This document shows positions 1 through 8,633 of a DNA stretch of 64,000 bases, piece by piece (within the stretch, counting starts at the first letter, position 1; every line of letters begins with the position of its first letter). The DNA lies in assembly GCA_021732785.1 (NCBI GenBank), contig JAKFUG010000071.1:1-64000 (forward strand). Direction: 5' to 3'. This stretch comes from Planctomycetaceae bacterium (lineage in GTDB: Bacteria; Planctomycetota; Planctomycetia; Planctomycetales; Planctomycetaceae). The notes under the pieces are model-generated. The model worked only from the letters and a program-made list of their open reading frames with translations. It did no database searches and was not told the DNA's origin. A program made the translations under genes and the position numbers.

Positions 1-3
1 ATC

Positions 4-65
4 AGCCAGACTCCTTTCCCGCTGACGCGTGCTCAGTGGAGTAAACCGGGGAGTCTGGCTTTTTT
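4..65 (+). terminator. Intrinsic terminator of a plus-strand gene left of the window
   Basis: Perfect 11-bp inverted repeat: AGCCAGACTCC at 4-14 pairs with GGAGTCTGGCT at 50-60 and runs directly into TTTTTT at 60-65. The 35-nt loop contains a second small stem (CTGA at 22-25 with TCAG at 33-36). The T run lies on the plus strand, so it would terminate a transcript entering from upstream of the window. The stretch 66-141 holds nothing else recognisable. Confidence 0.75.
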
Positions 66-141
66 CATTTCTCCTCTTCTGCGTAAAGACCGCTTTTCCT
101 CGCACAGAAATCCGTCACGGCGTTGCCCTATCGGGTCGCGG

Positions 142-798
142 CTAAACGATGGATTTCCGTTCGCGAACCAGCGCTTCCATCCGCGCTAACACGTCTTCCA
201 CTGGCACCGAGGATGAATCCACTAACACAGCGTCTTCGGCAGGACGGAGCGGAGCACACGCGCGTTGCTGATCGCGCAGGTCGCGCTCGGTCTGATCGGC
301 GAGGATTTCTTCCAGCGAACAGTCCTGCCCCTGGGCGATTAATTCGGCCAGCCGGCGTTCCGCCCGGATTTCCGGAGTCGCAGTCAGGAAGAATTTGCAC
401 TCGGCGTGCGGAAAAACGATCGTTCCCTGATCGCGGCCTTCCGTGACGAGGTTCACATTGTCGGCGGCGCGGCGTTGCAGTTCGACGAGATGCTCCCGCA
501 CGCGCTGATTGGACGCCACCCGGGACGCCACTTCCGTGACCGAGGCGGTGCGGATGGCCTCACTGACATCGCGACCATCGAGCCACAACCGGTTCTCGCG
601 GAACGTCATCGACAGTTGCGGAGGGACCGCGGCGACGGCATCCCCATCGGCAATGGGGATGCTTCGTTCGAGACACACCAGTGCCACGGCCCGGTACATC
701 GCGCCGGTGTTGAGGAACTCGAACCCGAGCCGTTCGGCGAGCAGCCGCGCCACGGTGCTTTTTCCAGTTCCCGCCGGGCCATCGATGGTCACGATCAT
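142..798 (-). CDS. cmk: Cytidylate kinase
   Basis: Cytoplasmic kinase that phosphorylates CMP/dCMP with ATP in pyrimidine salvage. The 218-residue product has the P-loop GPAGTGKS at residues 7-14, followed by the CMP-kinase hallmark FLNTGAMYRAVAL near residue 28. Further on are GRDQGTIVFPHA (the (D)-binding G-R-D-x-G-T motif) and the LID-like arginine-rich segment around TERDLRDQQRACAPL. Length matches the family (about 220). The ATG at 798 is the only start close to the domain; its ribosome site is weak. It lies downstream of the GH38-like gene on the same strand, separated by 115 nt that contain a strong stem-loop, so it may be partly uncoupled from it. Confidence 0.96.
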   Translation of the reverse strand: MIVTIDGPAGTGKSTVARLLAERLGFEFLNTGAMYRAVALVCLERSIPIADGDAVAAVPPQLSMTFRENRLWLDGRDVSEAIRTASVTEVASRVASNQRVREHLVELQRRAADNVNLVTEGRDQGTIVFPHAECKFFLTATPEIRAERRLAELIAQGQDCSLEEILADQTERDLRDQQRACAPLRPAEDAVLVDSSSVPVEDVLARMEALVRERKSIV

Positions 799-854
799 GA
801 TCGGGCACGATCCTGTTTTTCGCGTCTTAAAGTGGGTTTGCCTGGGGAAGCATG

Positions 855-883
855 CCGCTCATCACGCGGAGCGTGATGAGCGG
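855..883. repeat. 13-bp perfect intergenic stem-loop
   Basis: CCGCTCATCACGC at 855-867 and GCGTGATGAGCGG at 871-883 are perfectly complementary with a 3-nt loop (GGA). It sits between the end of the GH38-like gene and the start of cmk, both on the minus strand. No T run follows on either strand, so it is not a canonical intrinsic terminator. It could be an mRNA-stabilising or REP-like hairpin. Confidence 0.7.
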
Positions 884-913
884 ATCTACGAACCGCGTGG
901 ACAATGTTCAACT

Positions 914-3835
914 TCAGGGGGCGAAGCGGAGTTCGATTTCGGCGACTTCGTAAGCGGCCATGTCAATCATCACGGCATCGCCTTCCATCGGCAACTCGCG
1001 GAGCGTTGTTCCGAGAAAATCCCGCTTGCGAGCCCGCACCGGCTGACGAAAACAGCGTAACCGCACAGGTCGCGGGCGGCCTTCCGTTTCGATCAACCGC
1101 ACAGCAAACCCCGGCTCCGAAATCGGCGTCGCGGAAGCGGAATCATCGGCGTCATCAATCCACGGAATGCAGTCCGACAGTTGTTCCAGTTGCACATTGC
1201 GGGCATCGAGATGGAACAGCCACCCGGAGACTCCCGAACGCGGCGGTCCGGCTGCCGGTACGACAAACGGCGGCAGCACCGCATCCCGTGCGGCTTCCAA
1301 CGGATACGGTTGATCGATCGCCACCGTGAAACGGAATTTCCGCTGCGTTTCTCCGGCGACGATGAGCAACGTGTCAACCATCCGCGCTCCGGTTTTGCGG
1401 TGAAACGGCAGTCCATGAGGGATAATCGTGGTCCGTTCGGATTCCGACGCGATTTCAATGTACTCCGTGCTTTCAAACCGCTCATTACCAAAGGCGTAAG
1501 CCCCGTCCAGCAAACAGCGGGTGATCGCCGCGGTGGCGTCATCCCAGGCGAAACGGGCGCAGAAATAGTTGTTCCAAGGATCGCCGTCGGGGACTTTGAC
1601 GTCGGTCAGTTCGATGTCGATGTCGATGATCGGTTTCGACCGGACCAGCCGTACGGTCTGCCGAAACCCCGCCATTTTCGAGTTGTCCTTCTGGTCGATG
1701 ATCTCGCCCCAGGACACGATTTCCGTGAATGGACCGGTGGTGGGCGGGATTTCGTGACCGAGGCACCGCGTTTCGGCATATTGCGATTTGATGGAGTCGC
1801 CATCATTGCCCGGAATGGTCCGTTCGCGTGGGAAGCGGAACGACACCAGTTGGCTGAAGCGGTTTTCGCGCTTGTTCGGACGCCGGACTTGCGTCACACC
1901 GCCGGTTTGTTCGTTGAGGGCGAGTTCAAAGCGTTCGTTGCGGATCACCCACGATTCGGCAACGGCGGATTTGCGCGGGGCGTCCTTCTTTGGTTCGGAC
2001 AGTGGCGGTGATTGCTGCGGAATCCATGCAAATCCGCAGCCGGGAATGTCGACCGTCACCACATGCCGACCGCTTGCGGTTGAGTCAAAATCCACGGCTT
2101 TGACCGGCCCCGCAATCGGCGGCGGTGACACCAAATCGGGCATCACCAGCGGACAGCGGCGATCAAACGCCAACGGATTGATCACCAGAAATCCGGGTTG
2201 CGAACCACTTTTCGGAGCGATGAGCGCAGCGAGCTTTGCCACGCTTTCGGATTCAAATTCCTGCAATTTCGATTCGGCATCGGCGACCACGACATCCGTT
2301 TCGCGATCCGGTCCGGCGGCTTCCACCGTGGCTTCCACGGTTTCTGCAACCTCGGAAGCAAGCGGGTGCCCGAACATCGCCGCGGTAACGGTTCGGCACC
2401 AGTTCGATAGATCAAACCGATGCCGTCGCAGCGTGTGTCCGCCGTACCGGCTGAGCGGATCGGCCTCACGGCGCGCCACGTGTTGAATCAAAAAAGGTGT
2501 GAAGTATTCCTTGCTTTCATAAACGGAAAGCCGTCCCGGAGAACCGGTCACTTCGAAGAATCGCGAGAGCGTCACGAATTTGCCGAGTACCGGCGCGTAC
2601 TTCTGCATGTTGCGCAGATCGTGGTACCACGGTGCGGTCACTTCCGGCCAGCGGGCCAGTGCCAAGCCCGCGACATGATCGTTGTCCATTGATTCCGCCA
2701 ATCGCACGGGCAACCGCAGGTATGTCGCCGAAGCATCCGCGGCGAGCGGGATGCGACTCCAGGCGTCGATGATCGAACCGTCGGGACTTTGCCAACGGAG
2801 ACGGGTCGCTTCCTGATCGGGATAGATGCCGTCATCCAGCACCACGTGCAACGCCCCGCGGTAGCCACTGCGCGAAAGGATCGCGGGCATCGCCGGGAAC
2901 AATCCGAATCGGCGGCGTCCCCACACCGTCGGCCGTTGCCCGGAAAATTTCACAAACTGTTCGCTGCCGCGATGCAGTGAATGCAAGAGCGACGCCATTG
3001 GCAGCACGGGATTCGACAACTCGCGCTCTTCACCACCGACGAGGCACAACCGCCCTGCGGCGACCGCCGCGTGCAGTGCGGCCGCTAATTCCGGCGTTTT
3101 CTCGCAGGCCGTGGAGAGGTCCGCTCCGATCACCAGCAGGTTGAACGGCGGGCAATCCGCAATCATGTCGATGAATTTCTGATCGAGCATTTCCGGCAAA
3201 ATCAGGCACAAATCAATCAGATAGCTTTCGACCGGATAAAACCGTTCGCGGGCTTCCAGCAGGACTTCGAATGCCGATTTGAGATGCGTTGCCGTGGTTT
3301 CGTGATCGCCCGCCATCACCGCCCGTGCGGCTCCCACCGCGCGCGTCTGCAAGCGGACTTCATCGATGCTGCTGAAGTTCCGCATGTGGCGGGTGAGCAA
3401 TTCCACCATCAACCAGCACGTGCCGAGCGCGTAAAAATCGGCGACGAGACCGGCATCCAATTCGGCGGGTTCCAACGCTTGCAACGCTGCCGCGGCCCAG
3501 TCTTCACGGCTGGCAAGGTCTTGTACCACAACCGCTTCGACAGAACGGGCACGGTCGGGCCAATCGTGCGGCAGCCAACCGTTCGCCGCATCGGGAATGA
3601 GATAAAGCTGCTCGGGTTGCGGCTCGGGCGGTTCATCGGCCCGATGCCAGCGCGGCAACTGCCCGGTCGAGGCGAGTAATTGGGGGTGCCATGCCACCGC
3701 CATGACATTCAGCAGCCCGGTTGCCGCAGCGTCGCCCTGCTCGCTCGGAAAATCTTCCAGGCTGTGACAGGGAATGAGGACGACAACATCACGATATTTG
3801 CGTTGCCCGATGGAAGGAGCTTCGGGAAAAGACAT
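914..3835 (-). CDS. GH38-like (alpha-mannosidase-like) protein with altered catalytic motifs
   Basis: A 973-residue protein with the layout of a glycoside hydrolase family 38 enzyme: N-terminal (beta/alpha) part, middle helical part, and C-terminal beta-rich domains with the family-like stretch FELALNEQTGGV. I see no signal peptide, so it is probably cytoplasmic. In GH38 enzymes the nucleophile Asp lies in a motif like W-x-P-D-x-F-G. Here the apparent counterpart is VWGRRRFGLFPAMPAIL (about residue 300), with Arg at the Asp position. The usual metal site H-x-H-x-D near the N terminus is also not evident (only CHSLEDFP). Fold assignment is by overall resemblance; enzymatic activity as a mannosidase is doubtful. 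Start ATG at 3835 has no strong ribosome site. Confidence 0.6.
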   Translation of the reverse strand: MSFPEAPSIGQRKYRDVVVLIPCHSLEDFPSEQGDAAATGLLNVMAVAWHPQLLASTGQLPRWHRADEPPEPQPEQLYLIPDAANGWLPHDWPDRARSVEAVVVQDLASREDWAAAALQALEPAELDAGLVADFYALGTCWLMVELLTRHMRNFSSIDEVRLQTRAVGAARAVMAGDHETTATHLKSAFEVLLEARERFYPVESYLIDLCLILPEMLDQKFIDMIADCPPFNLLVIGADLSTACEKTPELAAALHAAVAAGRLCLVGGEERELSNPVLPMASLLHSLHRGSEQFVKFSGQRPTVWGRRRFGLFPAMPAILSRSGYRGALHVVLDDGIYPDQEATRLRWQSPDGSIIDAWSRIPLAADASATYLRLPVRLAESMDNDHVAGLALARWPEVTAPWYHDLRNMQKYAPVLGKFVTLSRFFEVTGSPGRLSVYESKEYFTPFLIQHVARREADPLSRYGGHTLRRHRFDLSNWCRTVTAAMFGHPLASEVAETVEATVEAAGPDRETDVVVADAESKLQEFESESVAKLAALIAPKSGSQPGFLVINPLAFDRRCPLVMPDLVSPPPIAGPVKAVDFDSTASGRHVVTVDIPGCGFAWIPQQSPPLSEPKKDAPRKSAVAESWVIRNERFELALNEQTGGVTQVRRPNKRENRFSQLVSFRFPRERTIPGNDGDSIKSQYAETRCLGHEIPPTTGPFTEIVSWGEIIDQKDNSKMAGFRQTVRLVRSKPIIDIDIELTDVKVPDGDPWNNYFCARFAWDDATAAITRCLLDGAYAFGNERFESTEYIEIASESERTTIIPHGLPFHRKTGARMVDTLLIVAGETQRKFRFTVAIDQPYPLEAARDAVLPPFVVPAAGPPRSGVSGWLFHLDARNVQLEQLSDCIPWIDDADDSASATPISEPGFAVRLIETEGRPRPVRLRCFRQPVRARKRDFLGTTLRELPMEGDAVMIDMAAYEVAEIELRFAP

Positions 3836-3855
3836 GAAGATACATTCTCAATTTC

Positions 3856-3976
3856 GGCCCAACGGGCCAGTCGTTCCAATAGCCAGGGCCAACGGCCCTG
3901 GAAACGCGATCCCATCGTCATCATAGGCCCAACGGGCCGGCAGTTCGTTTCCAGCGAATGGCCAGCCCGTGGGGCC
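3856..3976. repeat. Cluster of four short palindromic repeats (GGCCCAACGGGCC type)
   Basis: GGCCCAACGGGCC occurs identically at 3856-3868 and 3926-3938. A variant with a longer palindrome, CCAGGGCCAACGGCCCTGG, lies at 3883-3901, and a degenerate copy is at 3960-3976 (on the minus strand, GGCCCCACGGGCTGGCC). The units are about 30-40 nt apart and each can form a short GC hairpin around AAC. They lie just upstream of the GH38-like start. Open frames across this block read through repeats and have no coding look; I regard it as a dispersed intergenic element. Confidence 0.65.
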
Positions 3977-4553
3977 GAAACATGTTTTATCTGCTCTTGC
4001 ACCTACAACACATCGCGATTTTTTACGATTTGATGCTAACGATCATGCCTGCCGCGGCTGTTCCGGGCGGGCTGGTGAAGTCTCTGGGAGCTGGTGCCGA
4101 TTTTCTGGGAACTTCTTCGCCTCCGACACGTCCAAGAAGTTACTGATTCCGAATCGCCATCTTTACATGGAACAAATGAACACAACTCTGCGATTGATCG
4201 GTCTCGGAAGTCACATTAGTGTGATCGCCCGGAACCAACCGCACAAGTCGTCGGGGAGAGGTGCCTTTAATTGTCGCAACTTGCTTTTCTGCTTGACGTT
4301 CGCGGAAACAAAAGTGTAGGGTGAGAGAGACTTTGACAACTGCCGTTCGGTTTGCCGCGCTCGCCGGTCATCCCGGATGGTTGCAGCACATCGACGACCG
4401 AATCAGCATCGTACCAACGATCCACAAACAGATCACGAAATCGAACTGAGGGCTCCGGAGGCGTTCATTCCGGTCAGTTTTCGAACTGATTGCTCGAATT
4501 CACTGGGATTCGAGAGGAACTCACCAGTTCGTTCACACGCAAGAGGCAACCGA
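3977..4553. other. Long intergenic region upstream of the pilus-like operon
   Basis: No convincing coding sequence. Small open frames here lack ribosome sites and family resemblance. Two things stand out: a 14-nt palindrome TCACATTAGTGTGA at 4211-4224 (TCACA-N4-TGTGA), and a promoter-like pair near 4293-4320. A perfect TTGACA at 4333-4338 has no matching -10 element. The region probably holds divergent promoters for the GH38-like gene and the pilM operon. Confidence 0.4.
4293..4320 (+). promoter_or_regulatory. Possible sigma70-type promoter for the pilM operon
   Basis: TTGACG at 4293-4298, a 16-nt spacer and TGTAGG at 4315-4320. The -35 hexamer is good (5 of 6), the -10 is weak. It would give a leader of about 225 nt before the pilM ATG at 4554. 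Offered only as a candidate. Confidence 0.25.
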
Positions 4554-6722
4554 ATGGCGGACAACCAAGCGGTCTGGGGTATTGAAATCGGTCAGGCGGG
4601 GCTGAAGGCCATTCGTCTGCGGTACGCGGAATCCGCGAGCCAGGTGCTCGCCGTGGCTTTCGATTACGTTCCGCATCCGAAACTGCTGAGCCAGCCGGAC
4701 GCCGTGCCGGACGAACTGATTCGGCAGGCGCTGGATACGTTTCTGTCGCGAAACAAGCTGGAAAACGATCTGGTGGCGATCAGCCTGCCGGGTCAAACGG
4801 CGCTGGCGAAGTTCATCCAGTTGCCCCCGGTGGAAGAAAGCCGCGTCGCGGAAATCATCAAGTACGAAGCCAAGCAACAGATTCCGTTCGCGCTCGAAGA
4901 CGTGATCTGGGACTACCAACCGCTCGGCGGTGGTGCCGCGGAGAGCGGGTTCCTGCTCGATGCCGAAGTCGGCCTCTTCGCGATGAAGAAGGAGCAGGTG
5001 CATCACCACCTGAAGCCGTTTCTCGATCGCAAGATTGAAGTCGAACTGGTGCAGATCGCCCCGCTGGGAACGTTCAACTTCCTGTGTTACGACCGGTACG
5101 GCATCCGCAAGGACGCCCCGCGACCGGAGATCGACGACTACACCGTGGTCCTCGATATGGGGGCCGACAACACCACGCTATTGGTCACCAACGGCAAGAA
5201 GATCTGGATCCGCAACGTCCCCATCGGCGGCAACCACTTCACGCGCGCTTTGACGAAGGAAATGAAACTCACCTTCGCCAAAGCCGAGCACCTGAAGTGC
5301 AACGCGACCAAATCGCCCGATCCGCGGGCGGTCTTCCAGGCCTTGCGGCCGGTCTTCAACGATTACGTCGCCGAAATCCAGCGGTCCATCGGCTTCTTCG
5401 CGAACGTGAACCGGAACGCGAAAATCGGTCGACTCGTCGGCGTGGGCAACGGCTTCAAACTCGCCGGCTTGCAGAAATTCCTGCAACAGAATCTGCAATA
5501 CGAAGTCGAACGCGTGGACCACTTCCAGGGAGCGGTCGGCGATCAGGTGCTGACGGCCCCGCTGTTCCAGGACAACCTGCTGACCTTCGTGGTGCCTTAC
5601 GGTCTGGCGTTACAGGGTCTCGGTTTGACCGACATCCACACCACGTTGCTGCCGCGGGAAATCGCGTTTGCCCGGCAGATTCGCCGCAAAAAGCCGTGGG
5701 TTGCCGCGACGGCCGCATCACTGCTGATCGGCATGGCCGCCTCGACCGCCGGATATGGCAACGTCTGGCATTCGGTCAGCGAGGCCCGTTTCGGTGAAGC
5801 CGAAAAGAAAGCCAAAGAACTGGAATCGCAGGTCGGCACTCTCAAGGGGAAATACAGCGGCGAAGAAGGCCGTAATTCCGGGGCCAAAGCCGCGGGCGAA
5901 AAACTGGTCGCCACGCTGCCCACGCGCGAACTCTGGATGGAAGTTTACAAAGCGATCGACGAGTGCCTGCCGCGCGATATTGGTCAACAACTCGATGAGT
6001 CCGAAATTCAGAAGATGAATCGAATTTCACTCGAAGGGGTGACCTGCAAAAAATATGACGATCTGGCAACGTGGTACGCGGCGTTGACCCCGGATCGCAA
6101 GACGTACATGCGGAAGGAAGACGCGGAAACCGGCCCCAGCGGCGTGGGTTACATTTTTACGCTGCTCGGCCACCATTATCACAACGATGCCGCGAATGCG
6201 ATTACGGGACAGGGACACAACTACGTTAAGGTCGCGTTCCTGGACAACCTCAACAAAGATCAGGTCGATGTTCGCGATTCGCTCAACGGGACGGTCATTG
6301 GCAAAGCTGATATTCGCCGGTTGGGAATCTCGCATGCGATTCCCGTGTGGAGTCCGCCGTCGAAAGAAGTGCAGTTTTATCCGCACGGTCGGCCCGGATC
6401 GAAGCGTTCCTCGGCTGGGGGCTTTGGTGCCGCGGGGGGATTTGGTGCTGGCAGCGGCGGCTTGAACGAAGGGGGGTTTGGTCAGCCCACTCCGGGAGCC
6501 GGTGCCTTCCCGGGCTCTACCGGTCAACCGCGTCCCTCGATCCTGCTGGACGACGACAAATCCGGCATGAAACCGATTCCCATCAAATTGACGTTGTTCA
6601 AAATCGAATTTGCCTGGAAACCGACGCCGATGGCTCAACGCAAGGAATTGGTCCCCGAGGGAACGCCCGCGGGGGATGCCAACGCCGCTCCCGCCGATCA
6701 AGCCACGCCGGCCAATCCCTAG
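4554..6722 (+). CDS. pilM: PilM-like actin-fold ATPase with fused PilN-like membrane part
   Basis: Cytoplasmic PilM of type IV pilus or secretion inner-membrane platforms binds the N terminus of PilN. The first ~360 of 722 residues are PilM: phosphate-1 motif WGIEIGQAGLKAIRL at the N terminus (Glu where Asp is usual), phosphate-2 motif VVLDMGADNTTLLV, and the conserved IKYEAKQQIPFALEDVIWDY. From about residue 381 there is a membrane segment (PWVAATAASLLIGMAAS) and then a coiled coil (EAEKKAKELESQVGTLKGK). This is the PilN arrangement, so the gene looks like a PilM-PilN fusion. Near residues 615-665 it is Gly/Ala/Pro rich. I start at 4554, not further upstream, because AGAGG lies 8 nt before this ATG and the family N terminus begins here. 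First gene of a three-gene operon. Confidence 0.85.
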   Translation: MADNQAVWGIEIGQAGLKAIRLRYAESASQVLAVAFDYVPHPKLLSQPDAVPDELIRQALDTFLSRNKLENDLVAISLPGQTALAKFIQLPPVEESRVAEIIKYEAKQQIPFALEDVIWDYQPLGGGAAESGFLLDAEVGLFAMKKEQVHHHLKPFLDRKIEVELVQIAPLGTFNFLCYDRYGIRKDAPRPEIDDYTVVLDMGADNTTLLVTNGKKIWIRNVPIGGNHFTRALTKEMKLTFAKAEHLKCNATKSPDPRAVFQALRPVFNDYVAEIQRSIGFFANVNRNAKIGRLVGVGNGFKLAGLQKFLQQNLQYEVERVDHFQGAVGDQVLTAPLFQDNLLTFVVPYGLALQGLGLTDIHTTLLPREIAFARQIRRKKPWVAATAASLLIGMAASTAGYGNVWHSVSEARFGEAEKKAKELESQVGTLKGKYSGEEGRNSGAKAAGEKLVATLPTRELWMEVYKAIDECLPRDIGQQLDESEIQKMNRISLEGVTCKKYDDLATWYAALTPDRKTYMRKEDAETGPSGVGYIFTLLGHHYHNDAANAITGQGHNYVKVAFLDNLNKDQVDVRDSLNGTVIGKADIRRLGISHAIPVWSPPSKEVQFYPHGRPGSKRSSAGGFGAAGGFGAGSGGLNEGGFGQPTPGAGAFPGSTGQPRPSILLDDDKSGMKPIPIKLTLFKIEFAWKPTPMAQRKELVPEGTPAGDANAAPADQATPANP

Positions 6723-6816
6723 TCGCTCCGCATCGTGAGTTCACGACGCACGATTGTTTTCGGACTTTGACGAATCCCGAGATCAGAAACGCCTTCCTGC
6801 CCCAGACGGTGATGCG

Positions 6817-8499
6817 ATGGATCAGCTCAAACAAGTTCTGCAATATAAATTCTGGATCCTGCTCGGTGTCGGCATCATCATGACCTTCACGGGATGGTGG
6901 ATGGCCACGGGGGCTCTTGCGGCGACCATCAAGGCCCGCAAGGATGTCCTCAGCAAAGTCGAGGGGAGTATTCCGTCGTCGCCGCAGACGATTCCGAACG
7001 ATCGCTGGTCGGCGGATCTGTCGAAAATCAACGATCAGCAACAGGCGCTGGTCACCGCGGCCAGCCGGGAATTGTGGGAACGTCAGAAGGCCCGCATGTT
7101 CTGGCCGCCGACCGTGGACGAATTCGCCAAAGACCTGCCGATGCGCGGCGAATTCAACACCACCGCTCGGGAACAGTATCGTACGAATTATCCGCTGGAT
7201 GCCGAACGCATCTGGCAAATTGTCCGGCCGGTCAAGAAATTCGACGGCTCCGGAATCGTCGAATTTCCCGGGACAAAATTTCCGATGCGGCGCTGGGGCG
7301 AACTCACTCCCACCTCGGCCGAAATGTGGGACGCCCAGGAAGACCTGTGGTTGATCGAACCCATTCTGGAAGCCATTCGCGATCTCAATGGCGATGAGAA
7401 TTCCACTCGGCTTGACGCTGCGGTGTATACGATCGAGCGCCTCGAACTCGTCGGCGGACTGCGTGGACAACCCATCGATGCCCCTGCGGCCAGCGGTGGC
7501 GCTGATGGCATGATGGGCGGAGATGCGGGTGCGATGTCCCTTTCAATGAGCCGCGGATCGTCGAGCGAGAGCGGGACCATGGGGGGCGGGAGTTTGGCGG
7601 GTGCGAAATTCTCCAAGGTTTCTGCGGACTTCAATTACAAAGAAGAATTTGGTGACGGCGGGGATCCTCCCTGGAAAGCTAGCAGCGGTGGCGGCGGCCG
7701 GAACATGATGAGTTTGGGAATGGCGGAAGGCGACGGGGCGTCGGGCACGCCCGCGGAATCAAACTATCGCCGTTATGTCGACGATGATGCGGCAGCGCCC
7801 TACAAGACGAGAGGTTTCTATCTGTCGGTGGTGATGGATCACCGCCGCGTGCCGGAATTGATTGCGGCGTTAACCGCGAACGGAAAGTCGGACTGGCCGA
7901 TTGAAATTGTCCGCGTGCAGGTCGCCCGAATGAATTCCGACGACAGTGAAGGTCCGGTCCCAGGCGGGAGCGCCCCCGGCGGACCGGGCTTCGCTGGCGA
8001 ATCGTCGTATCAACCAACGGCCGGTCTCGAATCGTCGTCCTTCGGCGGAGCACCGACGGAGAATTACAGCGGGGCGGAAGCCAATGCCACCGGATTTGCT
8101 TCCGAGCTGGCGGCACCAACCTCTGAAGAGGGCATCCGGGGACCAATGAGTCCCAGTGCCACGGCCCTTGCGTTTCAGAATGTTCTTCGCGATCCGTACG
8201 TTGCCAAGGTTTCCTTGTGCGGGCTGATCTACCTCTACAACCCGGTGGCTGCTCCGGAAACGCCCGCCGCGGAGCCGCCTGCGGCCACACCCGCTGCCGA
8301 CGAAAGCATGCCCGCCGAAGGGACTGACCCCACCGCAGAACCGATGCCGAACGCCGAAACTGATCCGGCGGCTCCTGCGGCACCCGGTGAGCCGGCTGCA
8401 ACAGCACCATCGAATGAGCCCGCGGCTAAGCCGGATCCCAATGCCCCCGACACTCCGAATCCGTCTCCTCCGGCAGCCGATACGCCTCCGCCAAAGTAG
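6817..8499 (+). CDS. Membrane-anchored pilus-platform partner, PilO-like position
   Basis: A 560-residue protein with one N-terminal membrane segment at about residues 12-34 (FWILLGVGIIMTFTGWWMA), followed by a helical stretch beginning ATIKARKDVLSKVEG. The rest should be periplasmic. About residues 228-300 are Gly/Met/Ser rich and the last ~80 residues are Pro/Ala/Glu rich, so both are probably disordered. Position after a PilM-PilN fusion, and the single N-terminal anchor, suggest a PilO-like role, but there is no sequence motif to prove it. The start was set at the ATG of MDQLKQVLQ, just before the anchor; the ribosome site is weak. It lies 94 nt after the pilM stop. Confidence 0.7.
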   Translation: MDQLKQVLQYKFWILLGVGIIMTFTGWWMATGALAATIKARKDVLSKVEGSIPSSPQTIPNDRWSADLSKINDQQQALVTAASRELWERQKARMFWPPTVDEFAKDLPMRGEFNTTAREQYRTNYPLDAERIWQIVRPVKKFDGSGIVEFPGTKFPMRRWGELTPTSAEMWDAQEDLWLIEPILEAIRDLNGDENSTRLDAAVYTIERLELVGGLRGQPIDAPAASGGADGMMGGDAGAMSLSMSRGSSSESGTMGGGSLAGAKFSKVSADFNYKEEFGDGGDPPWKASSGGGGRNMMSLGMAEGDGASGTPAESNYRRYVDDDAAAPYKTRGFYLSVVMDHRRVPELIAALTANGKSDWPIEIVRVQVARMNSDDSEGPVPGGSAPGGPGFAGESSYQPTAGLESSSFGGAPTENYSGAEANATGFASELAAPTSEEGIRGPMSPSATALAFQNVLRDPYVAKVSLCGLIYLYNPVAAPETPAAEPPAATPAADESMPAEGTDPTAEPMPNAETDPAAPAAPGEPAATAPSNEPAAKPDPNAPDTPNPSPPAADTPPPK

Positions 8500-8633
8500 T
8501 ATCATCATCGCCATCGTCGATTCCCGCAGCGTCGACGATTCGCATAACATGACCCGATCGCTCCACAGTTCGCCCATTTGAAGCATGCGTGCCGCTCCGG
8601 TCGACACGATGGAATTTTCCGAGGAATGTCGAA

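Noticed and set aside
3709-4002. 97-residue minus-strand open frame across the palindrome cluster
   Set aside because: Its sequence is simply the translation of the GGCCCAACGGGCC repeats and the antisense of the GH38-like start region.
4377-4553. 59-residue N-terminal extension of pilM
   Set aside because: No ribosome site at 4377 and no conserved sequence; the ATG at 4554 has AGAGG and the family N terminus.
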